41,707 nucleotides of DNA from Verrucomicrobiota bacterium (lineage in GTDB: Bacteria; Verrucomicrobiota; Verrucomicrobiia; Verrucomicrobiales; Verrucomicrobiaceae), in NCBI GenBank assembly GCA_009885695.1, contig VFKE01000069.1:1-41707 (forward strand), read 5' to 3'. Position numbers and translations under genes: made by a program. The notes under the pieces were generated by a model. It was not told where the DNA came from. It was given only the letters and a program-made list of their open reading frames with translations, and did no database searches. Positions 38,044 to 41,707 of this stretch are shown here, one piece after another. Position 1 is the first letter of the stretch, and each line of letters starts with the position of its first letter.

Positions 38044-38920
38044 TGACGAATGGAGCGCGGACACTCTTGTCCGCTGTTTGAAAACCGGAAGAATCGCGCT
38101 GCGGACAAGAGTGTCCGCGCTCCTTTTGTTGATCACAGCGCCTTTGCAAGCCCACAACCCGGATACCAGCTATCTGCGCTGCTGCATCGCGCCGCACGAG
38201 TTGGAACTGCGATTCACATTTGATCTCGCCACTCTTCATCGCATCGTGCGACCAGATGCAGACAGCGACGGGAAGATCACGCGTGCGGAGATGGAGGCGG
38301 TGACGTCGGGCATCTTTGATTATCTTGAGGCGACGGTGCGGCTGGAGCTCAATGGGAAGCCGGTCAAGCTTGGAGAACGGGCCGGACTTGGCTGGTCCGT
38401 GGAAGCAGGGGAGGCCATCTTCGAGAAGGATTACCACACTCAGTTGCTCCACTTCACATTTCAATGCCGGTCGCAGCCGTTGATCGAGGATGTCTATGTG
38501 TGCTATGAGGTGTTCGCGGAACTCGGGGACCGCCATCGCATCATCGCGGACATCGTCCAGGGTGAAAAGCATCAGGAAGTCGTCTTCAACCAGAATGAAG
38601 CAGATTATCTTTATGACACCTTCTGGCGTGAAGATGCGAAGGGGTCACGCAAGATGGCGTTTCGCACTGGCGTGGTCAGCATCTGGCAGAGTCATTTTCT
38701 GCTGTTCGCGCTTTTTGCGGTCATGGTGCTGACGTCCAAGTCTAGTTCCAGAGTTGTTGCGGCAGCGCTGGCAGTCGTGCTCGTCATGGGTGTGATCGCG
38801 GTCGGACTGGGTGGTGAAATGCGCTGGGAAATATGGCGAACCATCGGTGCCAGTGTGGGTGCGCTGTTGGCTGTGATGGTGCTTTTGCCGGTGCCGCTGA
38901 TTTTTGCACGTAGAGGGTGA
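38033..38920 (+). CDS. EF-hand membrane protein, weakly HupE/UreJ-like
   Basis: This 295-residue protein has an export signal, then a soluble domain with a canonical EF-hand loop D75-A-D-S-D-G-K-I-T-R-A-E86. Three membrane segments lie in the C-terminal third (HFLLFALFAVMVL, AALAVVLVMGVIAV, GALLAVMVLLPVPLIF). The segment FRTGVVSIWQSHFLLFALF resembles the start of the HupE/UreJ membrane domain, which is shorter here than in that family. The first 30 residues are encoded by a perfect 23-bp inverted repeat and its loop. A GTG at 38111 would start just inside the right arm. It is probably cotranscribed with the DUF3604 gene. Confidence 0.7.
   Translation: MSRDDEWSADTLVRCLKTGRIALRTRVSALLLLITAPLQAHNPDTSYLRCCIAPHELELRFTFDLATLHRIVRPDADSDGKITRAEMEAVTSGIFDYLEATVRLELNGKPVKLGERAGLGWSVEAGEAIFEKDYHTQLLHFTFQCRSQPLIEDVYVCYEVFAELGDRHRIIADIVQGEKHQEVVFNQNEADYLYDTFWREDAKGSRKMAFRTGVVSIWQSHFLLFALFAVMVLTSKSSSRVVAAALAVVLVMGVIAVGLGGEMRWEIWRTIGASVGALLAVMVLLPVPLIFARRG
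38052..38123. repeat. Perfect 23-bp inverted repeat inside the 38033 gene
   Basis: Arms 38052-38074 and 38101-38123 are exact reverse complements with a 26-bp loop. The arm has the core GCGGACACTCTTGTCCGC, itself nearly palindromic. Coding on the plus strand gives residues of the N-terminal signal region (WSADTLVR to RVSAL). Confidence 0.95.
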
Positions 38921-38997
38921 CGTGCTTAGACTGGAAAAGTCTGGTGCGTTTTTGGGCTCAGGTTGTGGTATTTTGAGTTTGCTTGGAATAAGAGGCA

Positions 38998-41304
38998 ATG
39001 CTTCGTTGGCGTCTAATGAACGATGACGAGCCCCTAGATTCCGCAATCCCTGAGCCGTCAGAGATTTATGAATCAGTGTCGGCGATGTGGGTGCCGCCGA
39101 CGACGGAAGAGTTGCAACAATTGCTGCCCCAAATCAAATTGCTGGAATTGATCGCCTACGGTGGCATGGGCGCGGTTTACAAGGCGCGGCAGCTCACGCT
39201 CGACCGCCTCGTGGCCATCAAAATCCTTCCTCCGGAGGCTCTGAATAACGGCGATATCAATCACGTTGAGAGATTCAAAAACGAGGCGCGTCTGATGGCC
39301 CGGCTGAATCATCCCGATATCGTTACGGTGTATGATTTTGGCGAGACTAGTGATGGGCTTCTCTATTTTATCATGGAGTTTGTGGACGGCACGGACGTGT
39401 CGAAAATGATCGAGAGCCAGGGTCGTTTGCCACCGCAATACGCTCTGGCCATCACCGCGCATGTCTGCGACGCGCTGCAATACGCGCATACGCACGGTGT
39501 CATTCATCACGATATAAAACCGGGCAATGTGCTTATCAACATGGAGGGCGAAGTCAAAGTCGCCGATTTCGGCATCGCGAGTATGGGCGTTGCGTATTTG
39601 GTTGGCCTCACAGAAATAAATGTGACCCTGGGCACGCCTGACTATATCGCGCCGGAGGCATTGACGATTGGTGTGGATGTGGACCGCCGGGCTGATCTTT
39701 ACTCAGTCGGCGTAATGCTTTACCACATGCTCACGAGAACCTTGCCGCAGGGTGAGTATCAGCCTGCCAGCCAACTGGCAGGCTGCGATGTACGCTATGA
39801 TTCGATCATCGCGCGCGCCTTGCAACAGGACCGGGAGCTTCGCTATCAGAGCGCGCTGGAAATCCGACGGGATTTGGACGACATCATTGCCACACCTGTG
39901 ATGCAAGAAGGTGATGTCATCGGTCGGGCCGCGATTCCCAAACAGTACGTGCACAGGCGGGCAGTCAACGCGCCCGTCTTCAGAAGGCCCGTCGCGTCGG
40001 AATACAATATTGGGCATGTTCCGCGGAATCACGCCGACAAGCTCTGGGTTATGGTAATTGTCGTAGTGCTCGCGGCGGGTGTTTATGTCTGGCAGAAACA
40101 GGGTAAATTCACGCAGTCGTTGGCAGGCAATCAAAAGGGGATCATTGCCAAATCCAAAGAAGTCTCGGCACCGCAGCCACATTCCCAGGCCTCGGGGCAA
40201 GGGGCATCTTCCATTTTTGATGCCACCGATGCCTTAAAACCGCCGCCAATGACGCAAGATCCTGCAGTCAGTAATAGCTTTGGCAAACCAGATTCTACTC
40301 CAAATTCATCTCCGTCTCCGCAGCAGTCATTATCCGCGTTGGACATTGCGAGTGGAATCTGGACCATTGTGCACGACTCTCAAGGGGGCTCGAAGCAGTT
40401 GGAATCAAATAACGCCCGGTTCGGCCCCGAATGCCGTGACGGCGCGATCCGTGCCACGATCTTTACGTCTGCCAACGCTTGGCCATACATTTACTTGAGG
40501 TGCAGCAAAGATGGAAGCCGCTACGGCTTTATTTTGAATCCGACCGGTAAGGCTGAGATTGGTTATTGGAAATCAGGGGCCAGCAGGGGAGAGGTTGTTA
40601 AGGAAGTTGATTATGATAAAAACATCGTACATTGGGATCATACCATCGAACTTCGTGCCATCGGCACCAAGTTGACGGCGTTGGTGAACGGAGTGGAAAT
40701 GCTGTCGGTGGAGGATGAGAATGTGGGCGGCGGGTGTTTTGGTATTGAGGCCAAAAAGTTGGGGGCTTATGGCGAAATCGCCATCCTCAAATTGGACCAC
40801 TTGAAGTCATCTGATGATTTGACCGACACCCCGGGAAACCCCAGCATCATCACTGACCCCCGTCTCTCTCAAATCGAAGCCCAGTTCCAGCAGGCATATG
40901 ACCGTGACATCGTCCGGGCGCATGATGCCTCTGTGAGCGACCTCAATGCGAAATATGTCGCCGCCATTGACCGCGCGGAAACTGCGGCCATCAAAGCTGG
41001 AAAGTCGGACGAGGTTCTCCGGCTCAAGGAAGAAAAACAGCGAGTGCAAAACAAGCAGCCAATTTCTCTCACCGACTTCCTCGATCCGGTGCCTGCCAGT
41101 CTCCGGCAACTGCGCGGCACCTACGCTGACGCGCTTGTCAAAATCAATCATGACAGCGACCTCAAGGCGCGATCCTACTACACTGAATTGGACAAGCAGT
41201 TTGATTCCTTACAGGAGAAACTGATTCGAGAGCATCGCGCTGAAGACGCGCAATTGGTCAAGGACAAGCGCGATCAAATTGCCGATAAAATATCCCGGCA
41301 CTGA
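38998..41304 (+). CDS. Membrane serine/threonine protein kinase with extracytoplasmic sandwich and coiled-coil domains
   Basis: This 768-residue Hanks-type kinase has glycine loop YGGMGAVYKARQ (54-65), K75 in VAIK, E96, catalytic HHDIKPGN (170-177), D190-F-G and TPDYIAPE (213-220). The usual HRD arginine is His, so it is a non-RD kinase. A membrane segment at about 347-367 (KLWVMVIVVVLAAGVYVW) puts the rest outside the cytoplasm. The next part is a DUF1080/LamG-like sandwich (SGIWTIVHDSQGGSKQLESN to FGIEAKKLGAYGEIAIL). It ends in a coiled coil (QIEAQFQQAYDRDI, SVSDLNAKYVAAIDRAE) like that of the 2478-5605 proteins. AAGAGG before the ATG supports the start. The ligand is unknown. Confidence 0.9.
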   Translation: MLRWRLMNDDEPLDSAIPEPSEIYESVSAMWVPPTTEELQQLLPQIKLLELIAYGGMGAVYKARQLTLDRLVAIKILPPEALNNGDINHVERFKNEARLMARLNHPDIVTVYDFGETSDGLLYFIMEFVDGTDVSKMIESQGRLPPQYALAITAHVCDALQYAHTHGVIHHDIKPGNVLINMEGEVKVADFGIASMGVAYLVGLTEINVTLGTPDYIAPEALTIGVDVDRRADLYSVGVMLYHMLTRTLPQGEYQPASQLAGCDVRYDSIIARALQQDRELRYQSALEIRRDLDDIIATPVMQEGDVIGRAAIPKQYVHRRAVNAPVFRRPVASEYNIGHVPRNHADKLWVMVIVVVLAAGVYVWQKQGKFTQSLAGNQKGIIAKSKEVSAPQPHSQASGQGASSIFDATDALKPPPMTQDPAVSNSFGKPDSTPNSSPSPQQSLSALDIASGIWTIVHDSQGGSKQLESNNARFGPECRDGAIRATIFTSANAWPYIYLRCSKDGSRYGFILNPTGKAEIGYWKSGASRGEVVKEVDYDKNIVHWDHTIELRAIGTKLTALVNGVEMLSVEDENVGGGCFGIEAKKLGAYGEIAILKLDHLKSSDDLTDTPGNPSIITDPRLSQIEAQFQQAYDRDIVRAHDASVSDLNAKYVAAIDRAETAAIKAGKSDEVLRLKEEKQRVQNKQPISLTDFLDPVPASLRQLRGTYADALVKINHDSDLKARSYYTELDKQFDSLQEKLIREHRAEDAQLVKDKRDQIADKISRH

Positions 41305-41482
41305 AATCAGCTTCAAAAAAACCGCTCCACCGGAGCAACCTCAATAGCGAAGCGAGGAAGGGCTGAGACACTGCTATAAGGGTGTTGATAAACAAACGCA
41401 AAAGTTTCCGATTGACTATTCAGGCGTCGCTCGTTCACTCCACTCAACCGATCATCAATTCAAACCAATAGAATAAAACACT

Positions 41483-41623
41483 ATGTATTCTAAACGTTCT
41501 GTTAGCCTGCTGCTGATCTTTTGGTTCTGCCGACAATCCTTATGGTCACAAGTATCCGTTGAGGACTGGCAAATGAAAGCTGTCAAAGAGTTCCCGCAAG
41601 GCGGCGCAAATTTTATTCTGTAA
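41483..41623 (+). pseudogene. Truncated secreted protein ORF (46 codons)
   Basis: ATG at 41483 begins a signal peptide (SVSLLLIFWF, probable cleavage SLWSQ) and then VSVEDWQMKAVKEFPQGGANFIL before TAA. The post-signal motif resembles the starts of larger secreted proteins, and the stop comes very early, so I read this as a broken 5' end rather than a complete gene. No Shine-Dalgarno is visible. The 178 bp before it show no other gene. Confidence 0.35.
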
Positions 41624-41632
41624 AAGTGGCGA

Positions 41633-41707
41633 TTAGGTTTGGGGCGTGTCAGTGGGTTTCATGTTGAGGTAAATTTTTCCGGTGAGCCACACGTCGCTGA
41701 TTTCGCA
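41633..41707 (-). CDS. 3' end of an unidentified gene (runs off right edge)
   Basis: On the minus strand an open frame of 24 codons entering from the edge ends in TAA at 41633-41635, with the sequence CEISDVWLTGKIYLNMKP then TDTPQT. It is too short to identify. Its close approach to the broken ORF at 41483 may mark a rearrangement boundary. Confidence 0.3.
   Translation of the reverse strand, partial: CEISDVWLTGKIYLNMKPTDTPQT

Noticed and set aside
36940-38157. 405-residue minus-strand ORF
   Set aside because: Antisense to the DUF3604 gene; its N-terminus is only the other strand of the 23-bp inverted repeat.
38921-38960. Possible terminator (AGACT hairpin followed by GTTTTT)
   Set aside because: The stem is only 5 bp with a spacer before the T run; too weak to call.
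41320-41335. Hairpin GCTCC-ACC-GGAGC after the kinase gene
   Set aside because: Five-base stem, no T tract; may be chance.

Overview
The window looks like a chromosomal piece of a Verrucomicrobiota bacterium with fairly high GC. This is inferred from four things: secreted proteins sharing a coiled-coil plus beta-sandwich design, a protein kinase with a carbohydrate-domain-like ectodomain, a SpmA-SpmB fusion, and very many short repeats around and inside genes. No identity search was possible, so the phylum is an inference.

Layout. 1-2475: thiC (left end cut off) behind a TPP riboswitch and terminator, divergent from a Fur-family regulator. 2478-5605: three linked secreted proteins of one family, the middle one ending in an SNase-like fold. 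5713-9432: spmAB fusion, a divergent CarH-like MerR/B12 regulator, a low-molecular-weight phosphatase, then khpA and rpsP. 9563-9650: tRNA-Ser(UGA), followed by about 480 bp of non-coding repeats. 10132-14257: a PQQ-type beta-propeller protein divergent from a tandem pair of twitch-type radical SAM proteins. 14288-15486: nuoC and nuoB without nuoA or nuoD. 15557-20134: a complete branched-chain amino acid (Liv) ABC operon. 20210-27050: a complete oligopeptide ABC operon. 27051-28393: repeats, a truncated REP-associated transposase and an unknown gene. 28392-33550: a secreted amidohydrolase and a second oligopeptide uptake set lacking ATPases. 33575-41304: an MFS transporter, a DUF3604/PHP-like secreted protein, an EF-hand membrane protein and a large membrane serine/threonine kinase. 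The right end holds a 46-codon truncated ORF and the 3' end of a minus-strand gene.

The most unusual signal is a recurring class of 7-bp-period tandem repeats. They lie immediately upstream of the start codons of thiC, spmAB, the merR gene, nuoC, livH and the oligopeptide-binding protein gene, with a degenerate case at the phosphatase gene. Another array sits in frame inside thiC. Unit sequences differ between loci, but the period and the position against the start codon are kept. Other palindromic repeats have also become coding sequence: a 27-bp (9-residue) repeat inside ThiC, and a perfect 23-bp inverted repeat forming the N-terminus of the 38033-38920 gene.
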